Source of the DNA: an uncultured Bacteroidales bacterium
GTDB lineage: Bacteria; Bacteroidota; Bacteroidia; Bacteroidales; F082
DNA: 64,000 nucleotides
Assembly: GCA_900315175.1 (NCBI GenBank)
Contig: OMYA01000004.1
Coordinates: 62,001 to 126,000 of the forward strand
Direction of reading: 5' to 3'
Shown here: in pieces, positions 50,427 to 57,870 of the stretch
How the letters are laid out: every line of letters begins with the position of its first letter
Numbering within the stretch: the stretch's first letter is position 1
Notes under the pieces: model-generated
Told to the model about the DNA's origin: nothing
The model's input: the letters and a program-made list of their open reading frames with translations, nothing else
Databases searched by the model: none
Position numbers and translations under genes: made by a program

Positions 50427-51422
50427 TTATTTTAAATGTTTTTTTAGCTGATTTTTATGCTTGTCGATTTCATCGAGAATCTTATACGCAACCTTAAGAA
50501 CATCAACGCCATCCTCAATGGTGACAGGCGGTTCGGTGTTGGTCACGATGGCATCGTGGAAGCGTTCCAGCTCAGTTTTGATGGCATTGATTTGATTTGT
50601 CTCAAGCTCCTCGACGGAGATTTTCTTCTCCTTGCCATCTGGTAGTGCTATAGTCATGTCGAATGGTCCCACGTTGCCGTTCACGTCTTCAACTCTCACG
50701 ATATCAGCCTTTTTCTCCATGAAATCCATGGTGATATATGCGCCATTCTGGAAGATACGGAACTTACGCATGTTTTTCAGTGAGATGCGGCTTGTGGTAA
50801 GATTTGCCACAGCGCCATTCTCGAATTCAAGCCTTGCAGTGATGATGTCTGGCGTCGGGCTGACGATAGACACGCCGCTGGCATTGATAGATTTTATTGG
50901 TGACTTCACTATTGTGAGAAGAATGTCGATATCATGCACTGTCAGATCCAAAACCACTGGCACGTCGCAGCCGCGAGGGTTGTACAGTGCCAGACGGTGC
51001 ACCTCGATGAACACCGGGTCGTTGATGTGCGGCTCAGCGGCGATAAATGCCGGGTTGAAACGCTCCACATGTCCCACCTGCACCTTCACGTTGGCTTTTT
51101 TCGCCAAAGCGATGAGCTCATTAGCCTGCTCCACCGTCGCCACAATAGGCTTCTCAATAAACACATTCTTGCCTTTCGCTATAGCCTTCGACGCACACTC
51201 GAAATGAGCGATTGTTGGTGTCACAATATCCACAACATCAACAGAATCAATAAGTTCATCAATGGAAGTATAGTTTTTGACATTGGCTTCCTCGGCCACT
51301 CTCTTCGCGGTATTTTCATCCTGGTCGTAGAAACCGACCAGCTCATATTTTTCTATTTGTTTGATGCAGTTAATATGAATTTTTCCAAGATGACCTGCAC
51401 CTAAAACACCTATTTTTAACAT
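50427..51422 (-). CDS. Gfo/Idh/MocA family oxidoreductase
   Basis: A 331-residue NAD(P)-dependent sugar dehydrogenase-like protein. The Rossmann motif GVLGAGHLGKIH is at the start, followed by EKPI near residue 89 (the conserved Lys), GHVERFNPAF near residue 116, and DLTVHDIDIL near residue 160, which holds the catalytic His. Substrate is unknown. Location next to sugar transfer genes fits a nucleotide- or LPS-sugar role. The start at 51422 is 14 bases after a -7 box; an upstream Met at 51440 overlaps the box. Confidence 0.9.
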   Translation of the reverse strand: MLKIGVLGAGHLGKIHINCIKQIEKYELVGFYDQDENTAKRVAEEANVKNYTSIDELIDSVDVVDIVTPTIAHFECASKAIAKGKNVFIEKPIVATVEQANELIALAKKANVKVQVGHVERFNPAFIAAEPHINDPVFIEVHRLALYNPRGCDVPVVLDLTVHDIDILLTIVKSPIKSINASGVSIVSPTPDIITARLEFENGAVANLTTSRISLKNMRKFRIFQNGAYITMDFMEKKADIVRVEDVNGNVGPFDMTIALPDGKEKKISVEELETNQINAIKTELERFHDAIVTNTEPPVTIEDGVDVLKVAYKILDEIDKHKNQLKKHLK

Positions 51423-51436
51423 ATCAAAAAATTTTT

Positions 51437-51445
51437 GCAAAAATA
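51437..51445 (-). promoter_or_regulatory. -7 box for the Gfo/Idh gene
   Basis: TATTTTTGC on the minus strand, 14 bases before the start codon. Confidence 0.6.
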
Positions 51446-51490
51446 CGAAAAAGACTTTAGATTTTAGTCTTTAGACCTTAGTTTTTTTGA

Positions 51491-51499
51491 TATATTTGC
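51491..51499 (+). promoter_or_regulatory. -7 box for pcm
   Basis: TATATTTGC, 17 bases before the start at 51517 and overlapping an in-frame upstream start that is therefore rejected. Confidence 0.6.
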
Positions 51500-51516
51500 A
51501 AAATAAAAACGAGAAC

Positions 51517-52176
51517 ATGCAGGAAGACAATTACCGTCATAAAGGGATGCGCCAAAACTTGGTGCAAGTGCTTAAGGATAAAGGGATTACAGATGCCAAC
51601 GTGCTCGATGCCATAGGTGCTGTACCCCGACATGTCTTCCTTGAATCGATGTTCGTTGAGTTCGCCTACCAGGACAAGGCGTTCCCGATAGGCTCGGGAC
51701 AGACGATATCGCAGCCTTTCACAGTGGCTATGCAGAGTCAGCTGCTTGCCGTGACAAAAGGCATGAAGGTGCTTGAAATCGGTACAGGTTCGGGCTATCA
51801 GGCATGCATCCTCGCACACATGGGCGCAAAAGTGTTCACAATCGAGCGCCAACGCAACCTTTACATGAAGACAAAGCCGTTTTTGGCGGAATTCCCTTAT
51901 AACATCAAGACATTCCTCGGTGACGGCAACAAAGGTCTCCCGACTTTCGCTCCTTTCGACAGGGTGCTGATTACAGCAGCGGCCCCAGAGATACCGCAAA
52001 ACCTTGTGAATCAATTAAAAACAGGTGGTATCATGGTGATTCCGCTCGACGATGAAACCGACGCCACCAAACAAATCATGCTGCGTCTCACGAAACAAGC
52101 CGACGGCACCATACTCCGCGAGGAATTCGGTGACTGCCGTTTTGTGCCGATGCTAAAGGAAATCGGAAAAGATTAG
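51517..52176 (+). CDS. pcm: Protein-L-isoaspartate O-methyltransferase
   Basis: A 219-residue SAM-dependent repair enzyme that methylates isoaspartyl residues in damaged proteins. Motifs are VPRHVFL near residue 37, the substrate loop PIGSGQTISQPF near residue 57, the SAM loop LEIGTGSGYQACILA near residue 85, and FDRVLITAAAPEIP near residue 148. A REP-like repeat separates it from the convergent trmB. Confidence 0.95.
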   Translation: MQEDNYRHKGMRQNLVQVLKDKGITDANVLDAIGAVPRHVFLESMFVEFAYQDKAFPIGSGQTISQPFTVAMQSQLLAVTKGMKVLEIGTGSGYQACILAHMGAKVFTIERQRNLYMKTKPFLAEFPYNIKTFLGDGNKGLPTFAPFDRVLITAAAPEIPQNLVNQLKTGGIMVIPLDDETDATKQIMLRLTKQADGTILREEFGDCRFVPMLKEIGKD

Positions 52177-52183
52177 ATATCGG

Positions 52184-52221
52184 AGATTTCTCCACTTCGT
52201 TTCGCTACGGTCGAAATGACA
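52184..52221 (+). repeat. REP-like repeat, family 2, copy 4
   Basis: AGATTTCTCCACTTCG then CGCTACGGTCGAAATGACA, in the spacer between the convergent genes pcm and trmB. Confidence 0.75.
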
Positions 52222-52230
52222 AACTCGACT

Positions 52231-52893
52231 CTATTTCACCTTGAATTTCAAGTACTTAATCGTTAATCCCTGCTTCAGCCACATCGATTCGTAATAGGTG
52301 CGAATCGTCTTGACTTCGAGTTCGTCGTCATTGGCATACAGGTCGTTATAGTTGTAAATTATCGGATAACCAGCCTCTTTCACCACATCCATGGTAAAGT
52401 CATAAAGCAGGTCGCTGTCTGTTTTCAGGTTGATATAGCTGTCTTCCTTCAAAAACGTTTTGTACCTATCAATGTATATCGGGGCTGTCAGACGTTTGCG
52501 GGCTTTCAATATCTGAGGGTCTGGGAAGGTAATCCATATCTCGTCAACTTCGTTTTCGCCAAAGAAATGCTCGATAAGCTCGATGCGGGTGCGTACAAAT
52601 GCCACGTTTTTCAACCCTTCAGCGATACCTTGCTTCAATCCGACCCACATTCTTGCGCCTTTGATGTCGACACCTATATAATTAATGTCAGGATGAGCCT
52701 TCGCCAATCCTATGGTATATTCGCCTTTGCCGCAGCCGAGTTCAAGAACTATAGGGTTATCGTTGCCGAAAAACTCATGCCACTTGCCCTTCAAAGGGAA
52801 TCCCTCCTCTTTGATACGCTCGAACGAATACTCGAAAAGATTATCGAAAGTCTTACATTCGGCAAAACGCTCCAGTTTGTTTTTCTTTCCCAC
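52231..52893 (-). CDS. trmB: tRNA (guanine-N7-)-methyltransferase
   Basis: A 220-residue SAM-dependent enzyme making m7G46 in tRNA. Motifs are LELGCGKGEYTIGLA near residue 50, IGVDIKGARMW, and DEIWITFPDPQ near residue 118, with KARKRL after it. Start codon is GTG (MGKKNKLERF); no upstream ATG fits, since the preceding HU/SPOR gene ends four bases before. Confidence 0.92.
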   Translation of the reverse strand: MGKKNKLERFAECKTFDNLFEYSFERIKEEGFPLKGKWHEFFGNDNPIVLELGCGKGEYTIGLAKAHPDINYIGVDIKGARMWVGLKQGIAEGLKNVAFVRTRIELIEHFFGENEVDEIWITFPDPQILKARKRLTAPIYIDRYKTFLKEDSYINLKTDSDLLYDFTMDVVKEAGYPIIYNYNDLYANDDELEVKTIRTYYESMWLKQGLTIKYLKFKVK

Positions 52894-52897
52894 GGTT

Positions 52898-53935
52898 TTA
52901 TTTTTTACGTAACAGCCAAGCGGCTTCGTTATAGTCTTTCTTTATGATTTCCAGACGTTTAAGTGCTGTATCCTTACCCGTCACGAGTTCGTATGCCACA
53001 CGCACATTGCCTTTGTCGTTCATCGGAAGTGCTACTGCATCTTCAAAGCCAAGTTTCCGGAATTTCTCAACACATTTCTGAGCTGCGGCATCATTTTTAA
53101 CAGAGGCGCCGATGACATAATAGCTTTTAACCACTTCAACAGCACGAGGTTGAATATAATTCACTTCCTTTTTGAACAGTGGAAGGTTCAGCGCCATTGG
53201 AGCGAACATCTCGGTATTGGCAGCTCCGTCAGCATCCATTTTCCCACTCAAATGCTTGGCTACGAATTCATTAGGTGACGAGTAGAACAGCGGGTTCCAT
53301 GATGCCAGCTTTGAGTCACTCTTGTCAGCGCCCCAGCCGAGAAGCACGAGCGTCATAGCAATCAACATCGAGTAGGCTGCAGCGCGGAACCACTTGTAGT
53401 TATAGCGGTTTACGCGATGTGGCTTCACAGTTTCCTCTTCCTCGTGAACCGTCATCAGGGTGTTTTTCTTCTTCTGCTCGGTTGCGATCTGTTCAGCGAT
53501 TTGCTTATATGTCTCTCTTCTGTATATGGGCTGTGCCTTTAATGTCGTCAAGCCATAGGAGTCGCCGAGAAGATTCATGTTTTCGTCAAGTTGGAAGACG
53601 TAGTCCCTGCTATTTACACGGCTTAGCACGCCGAAATTGTCGAGACGCATTGTTCCACTGGCTTCGATGACTGCGAGGCTGCGCATCGAGAAGTCATGCA
53701 CCATCTTTGCCGCCTCCGTCATTGTAATCCCTTGTTTATCAGCAACATAGCCAACAAGGAGTCCGTCATCGGTGAGCAGTTGTCCGTTGAAAGCCACTTC
53801 CTTCGACGGAGGTGTCAGTATATGGTTGACATAATCGAGCGTGGCTGGAGACTCTTTCGAGATGAAGGCCCCGAACTCAGGCACTATAACGCATTCATGT
53901 TCGAGTAATAATTCAATTATGTATTTTATTATCAT
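52898..53935 (-). CDS. HU-CCDC81 and SPOR domain protein
   Basis: A 345-residue protein. Residues 1-150 are the two HU-like 'CCDC81 prokaryotic' domains (IIELLLEHECVIVPEFGAFI, GTMRLDNFGVLSRVN). A membrane span lies near residue 190 (AAYSMLIAMTLVLLGWG), then a variable linker, and the last 75 residues form a SPOR domain (YYVIGASVKNDAAAQKCVEK) that should bind denuded glycan strands at septa. It overlaps kdsB by ATGA and precedes trmB by four bases. A role at the division site is inferred. Confidence 0.85.
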   Translation of the reverse strand: MIIKYIIELLLEHECVIVPEFGAFISKESPATLDYVNHILTPPSKEVAFNGQLLTDDGLLVGYVADKQGITMTEAAKMVHDFSMRSLAVIEASGTMRLDNFGVLSRVNSRDYVFQLDENMNLLGDSYGLTTLKAQPIYRRETYKQIAEQIATEQKKKNTLMTVHEEEETVKPHRVNRYNYKWFRAAAYSMLIAMTLVLLGWGADKSDSKLASWNPLFYSSPNEFVAKHLSGKMDADGAANTEMFAPMALNLPLFKKEVNYIQPRAVEVVKSYYVIGASVKNDAAAQKCVEKFRKLGFEDAVALPMNDKGNVRVAYELVTGKDTALKRLEIIKKDYNEAAWLLRKK

Positions 53936-54657
53936 TCTTTAAATATTTTTTCAATTTTAACAATATCATCCGGCACATCGACTGAAAAACTTTCGAACTC
54001 GGTCACTCCCATGCGGACGGTGTAGCCGTTTTCGAGCCATCGCAGCTGTTCAAGCGACTCTGCCAGTTCCAGTCCCGACTGTGGGAGTGCCGCGACCTCT
54101 TTCAAGACATCACATTTGTAGGCGTATATCCCGATGTGTTTGTAGAACGTCCTCTCAATCTGGTTTCTCAGATATGGGATTGCGAACCTGCTGAAATACA
54201 ATGCCTTACCGTTTTTGTCGAACACCACTTTCACTGCGTTGGGGCTCATCAGTTCCTCTTCATCATAAACCGGCTTGCAAAGCGATGCCAGCTGTGTGTC
54301 CTTATCAGAAATCAGTTCTGCTATCTGATTGATTTCCTGCGGATTGATGTATGGTTCATCGCCTTGTATATTAATCACCGCATCAAAGCCCTTGCCGATT
54401 TTATCGACCACCTCGCGGCAACGGTCGGTGCCGCTTTTGTGATTTGCTGATGTCATAACAGCCTTGCCGCCGAAGCCGACCACCGCGTTGTAAATACGCT
54501 CATCATCAGTGGCGACAACCACTTCAGTGAGTCTGTCGGCCTTCTTTGTCTGTTCATACACGCGCTGAATCATCATCTTTCCGTTAATCAGCGCCAGTGG
54601 TTTGCCCTCAAAACGGGTCGAGCCATATCTTGCAGGAATGATTCCTAAAATATTCAT
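53932..54657 (-). CDS. kdsB: 3-deoxy-manno-octulosonate cytidylyltransferase
   Basis: A 241-residue nucleotidyltransferase that activates Kdo as CMP-Kdo for the LPS core. The nucleotide-binding start IIPARYGSTRFEGKPLA and the INIQGDEPYINPQ block near residue 97 are diagnostic. SANHKSGTDRCREV near residue 70 matches the family's substrate loop. It sits in an envelope-biased run and overlaps the HU/SPOR gene by ATGA. Confidence 0.95.
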   Translation of the reverse strand: MNILGIIPARYGSTRFEGKPLALINGKMMIQRVYEQTKKADRLTEVVVATDDERIYNAVVGFGGKAVMTSANHKSGTDRCREVVDKIGKGFDAVINIQGDEPYINPQEINQIAELISDKDTQLASLCKPVYDEEELMSPNAVKVVFDKNGKALYFSRFAIPYLRNQIERTFYKHIGIYAYKCDVLKEVAALPQSGLELAESLEQLRWLENGYTVRMGVTEFESFSVDVPDDIVKIEKIFKE

Positions 54658-54659
54658 AA

Positions 54660-55271
54660 TCAGAACAATCCGTTTAATGAACCGTTTATTTGATCAATAA
54701 CTATGCTTAAATCTTCTGGTTTTTCCAAATCGATATCGTCACTCTCAATAATCAGGAGTTTGCCCTTGTTATAGTTGGCAATCCAGTTTTCGTAACGTTT
54801 GTTAAGCGCCTTGAGGTAGTCGAGACGAATCGACTGTTCGTAGTCGCGGTTACGTTTCTGGATTTGGCGCACCAATGTCGGGACACTGGCTCGCAGATAT
54901 ATCAGCAAATCCGGTGCCTGCAGGAATGAGCTCATCAGCTCAAAAAGCTGCTGATAGCTCTGATAGTCACGGGTTTCCATCAGTCCCATATCATAGAGGT
55001 TGGCCGCAAAAATATATGCGTCCTCGTAAATAGTGCGGTCCTGGATGACGTCTTCGCCACTTTTGCGGATGTCCATCACCTGACGGAAACGGCTGTTCAG
55101 GAAATAAATCTGCAGATTGAACGACCACCGCTTCATATCTTCGTAAAAACTCTCCAGATACGGATTGTTGTCAACCTCCTCAAAATGGGGCTTCCATCCG
55201 AAATGCTTTGATAACAAGCGAGTTAGAGTGGTCTTCCCTGACCCGATATTTCCAGCTATAGCGATATGCAT
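54660..55271 (-). CDS. Deoxynucleoside kinase
   Basis: A 203-residue kinase of the dNK/thymidine kinase 2 fold. The P-loop is GNIGSGKTTLTRLL near residue 7, EEVDNNPYLESFYED near residue 35 holds the catalytic Glu, and DRTIYEDAYIFA near residue 80 corresponds to the DRS motif. The lid KRNRDYEQSIRLDYL is Arg-rich. Deoxyadenosine or deoxyguanosine is the likely substrate in this group, but specificity cannot be read safely. It is two bases upstream of kdsB. Confidence 0.88.
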   Translation of the reverse strand: MHIAIAGNIGSGKTTLTRLLSKHFGWKPHFEEVDNNPYLESFYEDMKRWSFNLQIYFLNSRFRQVMDIRKSGEDVIQDRTIYEDAYIFAANLYDMGLMETRDYQSYQQLFELMSSFLQAPDLLIYLRASVPTLVRQIQKRNRDYEQSIRLDYLKALNKRYENWIANYNKGKLLIIESDDIDLEKPEDLSIVIDQINGSLNGLF

Positions 55272-55288
55272 AGTACTCCAAATTTTTC

Positions 55289-55297
55289 GCTAAAATA
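55289..55297 (-). promoter_or_regulatory. Variant -7 box for the deoxynucleoside kinase
   Basis: TATTTTAGC on the minus strand, one base off the TAnnTTTGC consensus, 17 bases before the start. Confidence 0.4.
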
Positions 55298-55339
55298 CAA
55301 AATTTTTTAATATAATTTTGAAAAATTTGAAAAATATGA

Positions 55340-55380
55340 GAAATGTGGTCGCAAGCCCAGTGTGCGCTAAGCAAACACAT
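55340..55380. repeat. Partial mini-hairpin unit
   Basis: AAATGTGGTCGCAAGCCC then GTGTGCGCTAAGCAAACACAT. The ATGTGGTCGC start and the ACACAT end match the arrays at 31977 and 47889, but only weak pairing remains. Confidence 0.4.
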
Positions 55381-56453
55381 TATTTTGGCGCTTTTACCAA
55401 GAAATAAATTCCGATTGTGGCGAAGATGATATTCGGCAGCCATCCGGCCAAAAATGGCGATATCACGCCTGAAATCGCGAACACCCTGAAGAACTCAAGG
55501 AATAAGATATATGCGAAGGTGATGGTGATGCCGACTCCGAGATTGATACCCATGCCGCCGCGCGTCTTCTTGCTCGACAACGCCGCGCCAATAATCGTCA
55601 AAATGATAATGGCTGCAGGCGATGCCAGACGTTTGTTCTTCTCGATTTCGTAAGGCAGGATGTTTTCTGCACCTTTGGCACGCTGTTCGTCGATATACCG
55701 GTTCAGCTCAATGAGGTTCATCTCCTCAAAATCTTCCTTAACGAAATAAAAATCAGAAGGTTTCATCATCAGAGTGGTGTCTTTCAGCTTACCTCTCTTC
55801 AAATGCTCTTCCGGAAGGAATTGATACTCTACGAAATTATAGATATGCCACTGGTCACGAAGCGTGTCGTAGACAATCTTATCCGAACTCAATTTATACT
55901 CAAGTGTGTGATCATCAAACTTTTCCAGAGTGAATTTATAACCTGTGGCGCGCTGCATATCATAGTTCGACATGTAGGCATAAACGCCCTTCCCTATCTG
56001 AACGTGGATGTTTTGTCCTGAGCTCTTCATCAGGTTTTCCATATAAGTGTTTTTGAACGTACGGCGTACCGTATCCATCCTTGGAATCAAGAAGTTACCG
56101 AGATAGAACGAGCTTCCGGCAAGTAGCAGTGCCGCCATCATATAGGGCCATAGGAACCTCCTAAAACTGATGCCGCTGCTGAGAATAGCGATGATCTCAG
56201 TATGCCCCGCCATCTTCGAAGTGAAGAAAATCACCGAGATAAACGTGAACAGATATATGAAAAGGTTAATAAAATAAGGTATAAACGGGATGTAAAAATG
56301 GAATACCACCTCATACAGCGAGGCGTGGTTTTTAATGAAGCTGTCGACGTTTTCCGACACGTCGAAGACTATCACCACCACAATAAGCAGACTGATGGCA
56401 AAGAAGAATGTGCCAATGAATTTTCTGAAAATATACCAGTCTAATTTTCTCAT
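55380..56453 (-). CDS. LptF/LptG (YjgP/YjgQ) family permease
   Basis: A 357-residue inner-membrane protein of the LPS export ABC system. Six membrane spans are split 3+3 around a periplasmic beta-jellyroll-like domain at about residues 100-260. The start LDWYIFRKFIGTFFFAI and the DVSENVDSFIK stretch are typical. In Bacteroidota it should deliver LPS to LptC with LptB. The ATG at 56453 is used; the first in-frame start candidate at 56468 is TTG. It follows tgt closely, a conserved tgt-permease pairing in this phylum. Confidence 0.9.
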   Translation of the reverse strand: MRKLDWYIFRKFIGTFFFAISLLIVVVIVFDVSENVDSFIKNHASLYEVVFHFYIPFIPYFINLFIYLFTFISVIFFTSKMAGHTEIIAILSSGISFRRFLWPYMMAALLLAGSSFYLGNFLIPRMDTVRRTFKNTYMENLMKSSGQNIHVQIGKGVYAYMSNYDMQRATGYKFTLEKFDDHTLEYKLSSDKIVYDTLRDQWHIYNFVEYQFLPEEHLKRGKLKDTTLMMKPSDFYFVKEDFEEMNLIELNRYIDEQRAKGAENILPYEIEKNKRLASPAAIIILTIIGAALSSKKTRGGMGINLGVGITITFAYILFLEFFRVFAISGVISPFLAGWLPNIIFATIGIYFLVKAPK

Positions 56454-56471
56454 TGTGTTGATATTCAATAT

Positions 56472-57605
56472 TTACGATATACGATTCGTCACTTTAGGAA
56501 GCATCATGTCGCGCCATTCGGTGAAGTCGCCCTCGATGATATGTTTTCTTGCCTCGCGCACCAGCCAGAGGTAGAATCCGAGATTATGAACGGTGGCAAT
56601 CATCGGGCCAAGAATCTCTTTTGAGATAATCAGGTGGCGCAGATATGCCTTCGAATACTGTCTGTCAACAAAGACGCTGCCGTTCTCATCGATTGGTGAG
56701 AAATCGTATTTCCAACGCTCGTTTTTGATGTTTATTATACCTTCCGACGTGAAAATCATGCCGTTTCTGCCGTTACGAGTAGGCATCACGCAGTCGAACA
56801 TGTCGACGCCGCGTGAGATGGCCTCCAAAATATTAGCAGGAGTGCCCACGCCCATCAGATATCTCGGTTTGTCTTTGGGCAAGATGGCATTCACCACCTC
56901 AATCATCTCATACATCACCTCGGTAGGTTCGCCCACTGCGAGTCCGCCGATGGCATGGCCGTCGCAGTCTTTCGATGCTATATACTCAGCCGACTCCTCG
57001 CGCAAATCACGATAGGTGCAGCCTTGGACAATCGGGAAAAGTGATTGATAATAACCGTATTGCGGTTCCGTCTCGTTGAAACGTTTCACGCATCTGTCGA
57101 GCCAGCGATGGGTGCGTCCCATGGCTTCCTTGGCATAATTGTAGTCCGAAGTACCCGGCGCGCACTCGTCGAACGCCATAATGATGTCAGCACCGATAGT
57201 ACGTTCGATATCCATCACTCGTTCAGGGGTAAACAAGTGCTTCGAGCCGTCGATATGTGAGCGGAACTCCACACCTTCCTCCTTCATCTTTCGGATATCC
57301 GTCAACGAGAACACCTGGAAGCCGCCGCTGTCGGTCAAAATCGGGTGATGCCAGCCGTTAAACTGATGCAGACCGCCGCACTCATGCAGCACATCCAAGC
57401 CAGGACGCAGGTAGAGATGATAGGTGTTGCCCAATATTATCTGCGCTTTTATCTCATCTTCCAAGTCCCTGACATGCGTGGCTTTTACGCTTCCGACAGT
57501 GCCGACAGGCATGAATATCGGAGTCTCGATATCACCGTGGTCGGTCGTCAGGATACCAGCGCGCGCATTGCTTTTTGCATCGTTTTTGACTAAACTGTAC
57601 TTCAT
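56472..57605 (-). CDS. tgt: tRNA-guanine transglycosylase
   Basis: A 377-residue enzyme that swaps guanine 34 for preQ1 in queuosine tRNAs. TDSGGFQVFSL near residue 91 and MAFDECAPG near residue 144 form the base pocket; the nucleophile Asp is in DMFDCVMPTRNGRNG near residue 264. The usual zinc site CxCxxC before SRAYLRHL is replaced by GSVFVDRQYSKAYLRHL; only the distal His (ATVHN) remains. This seems to be a lineage feature rather than damage, as the rest is intact. A -7 box lies 13 bases upstream. Confidence 0.93.
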   Translation of the reverse strand: MKYSLVKNDAKSNARAGILTTDHGDIETPIFMPVGTVGSVKATHVRDLEDEIKAQIILGNTYHLYLRPGLDVLHECGGLHQFNGWHHPILTDSGGFQVFSLTDIRKMKEEGVEFRSHIDGSKHLFTPERVMDIERTIGADIIMAFDECAPGTSDYNYAKEAMGRTHRWLDRCVKRFNETEPQYGYYQSLFPIVQGCTYRDLREESAEYIASKDCDGHAIGGLAVGEPTEVMYEMIEVVNAILPKDKPRYLMGVGTPANILEAISRGVDMFDCVMPTRNGRNGMIFTSEGIINIKNERWKYDFSPIDENGSVFVDRQYSKAYLRHLIISKEILGPMIATVHNLGFYLWLVREARKHIIEGDFTEWRDMMLPKVTNRIS

Positions 57606-57618
57606 CTTTAAAATTTGT

Positions 57619-57627
57619 GCAAAAATA
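57619..57627 (-). promoter_or_regulatory. -7 box for tgt
   Basis: TATTTTTGC on the minus strand, 13 bases before the tgt start. Confidence 0.6.
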
Positions 57628-57650
57628 CATTATTTTTTGATTAATAAGTA

Positions 57651-57835
57651 ATTTTTAATACCCTTTTCGAAATACTCAACAGTACCCTGTGGTAGGTCGT
57701 ATTTCTGCAAAGGGTATTAAAAATTAAAAAACTAATGGCTAACACCCATTTCGAATTACTCTCAGTGCCCTGTGGTAGGTCGTATTTTTCAAAATTAAAA
57801 AAAACTAATGGCTAATGGCTAATAGCTAATGGCTT
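57651..57835. repeat. Two-copy nested hairpin repeat before the glycosyltransferase
   Basis: Copy 1 (57651-57724): 16-base arms ATTTTTAATACCCTTT and AAAGGGTATTAAAAAT enclose GAAATAC/GTATTTC, which encloses TACC-CTGT-GGTA. Copy 2 (57749-57795) repeats the inner part, AGTGCCCTGTGGTAGGTCGT, without the outer arms. Each copy is followed by A-rich sequence and ACTAATGGCTAA; after copy 2 this grows into a run of 7-base TAATGGC/TAATAGC units to 57834. The spacer lies between divergent tgt and glycosyltransferase genes. Confidence 0.8.
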
Positions 57836-57840
57836 TTTTG

Positions 57841-57849
57841 TATCTTTGC
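57841..57849 (+). promoter_or_regulatory. -7 box for the glycosyltransferase
   Basis: TATCTTTGC, 21 bases before the start at 57871. Confidence 0.6.
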
Positions 57850-57870
57850 AAACCGTAAATACTGCTAACG

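Noticed and set aside
55180..55443. An 87-codon minus-strand frame between the kinase and the permease
   Set aside because: It overlaps the starts and ends of both real genes in another frame and has no recognisable features.
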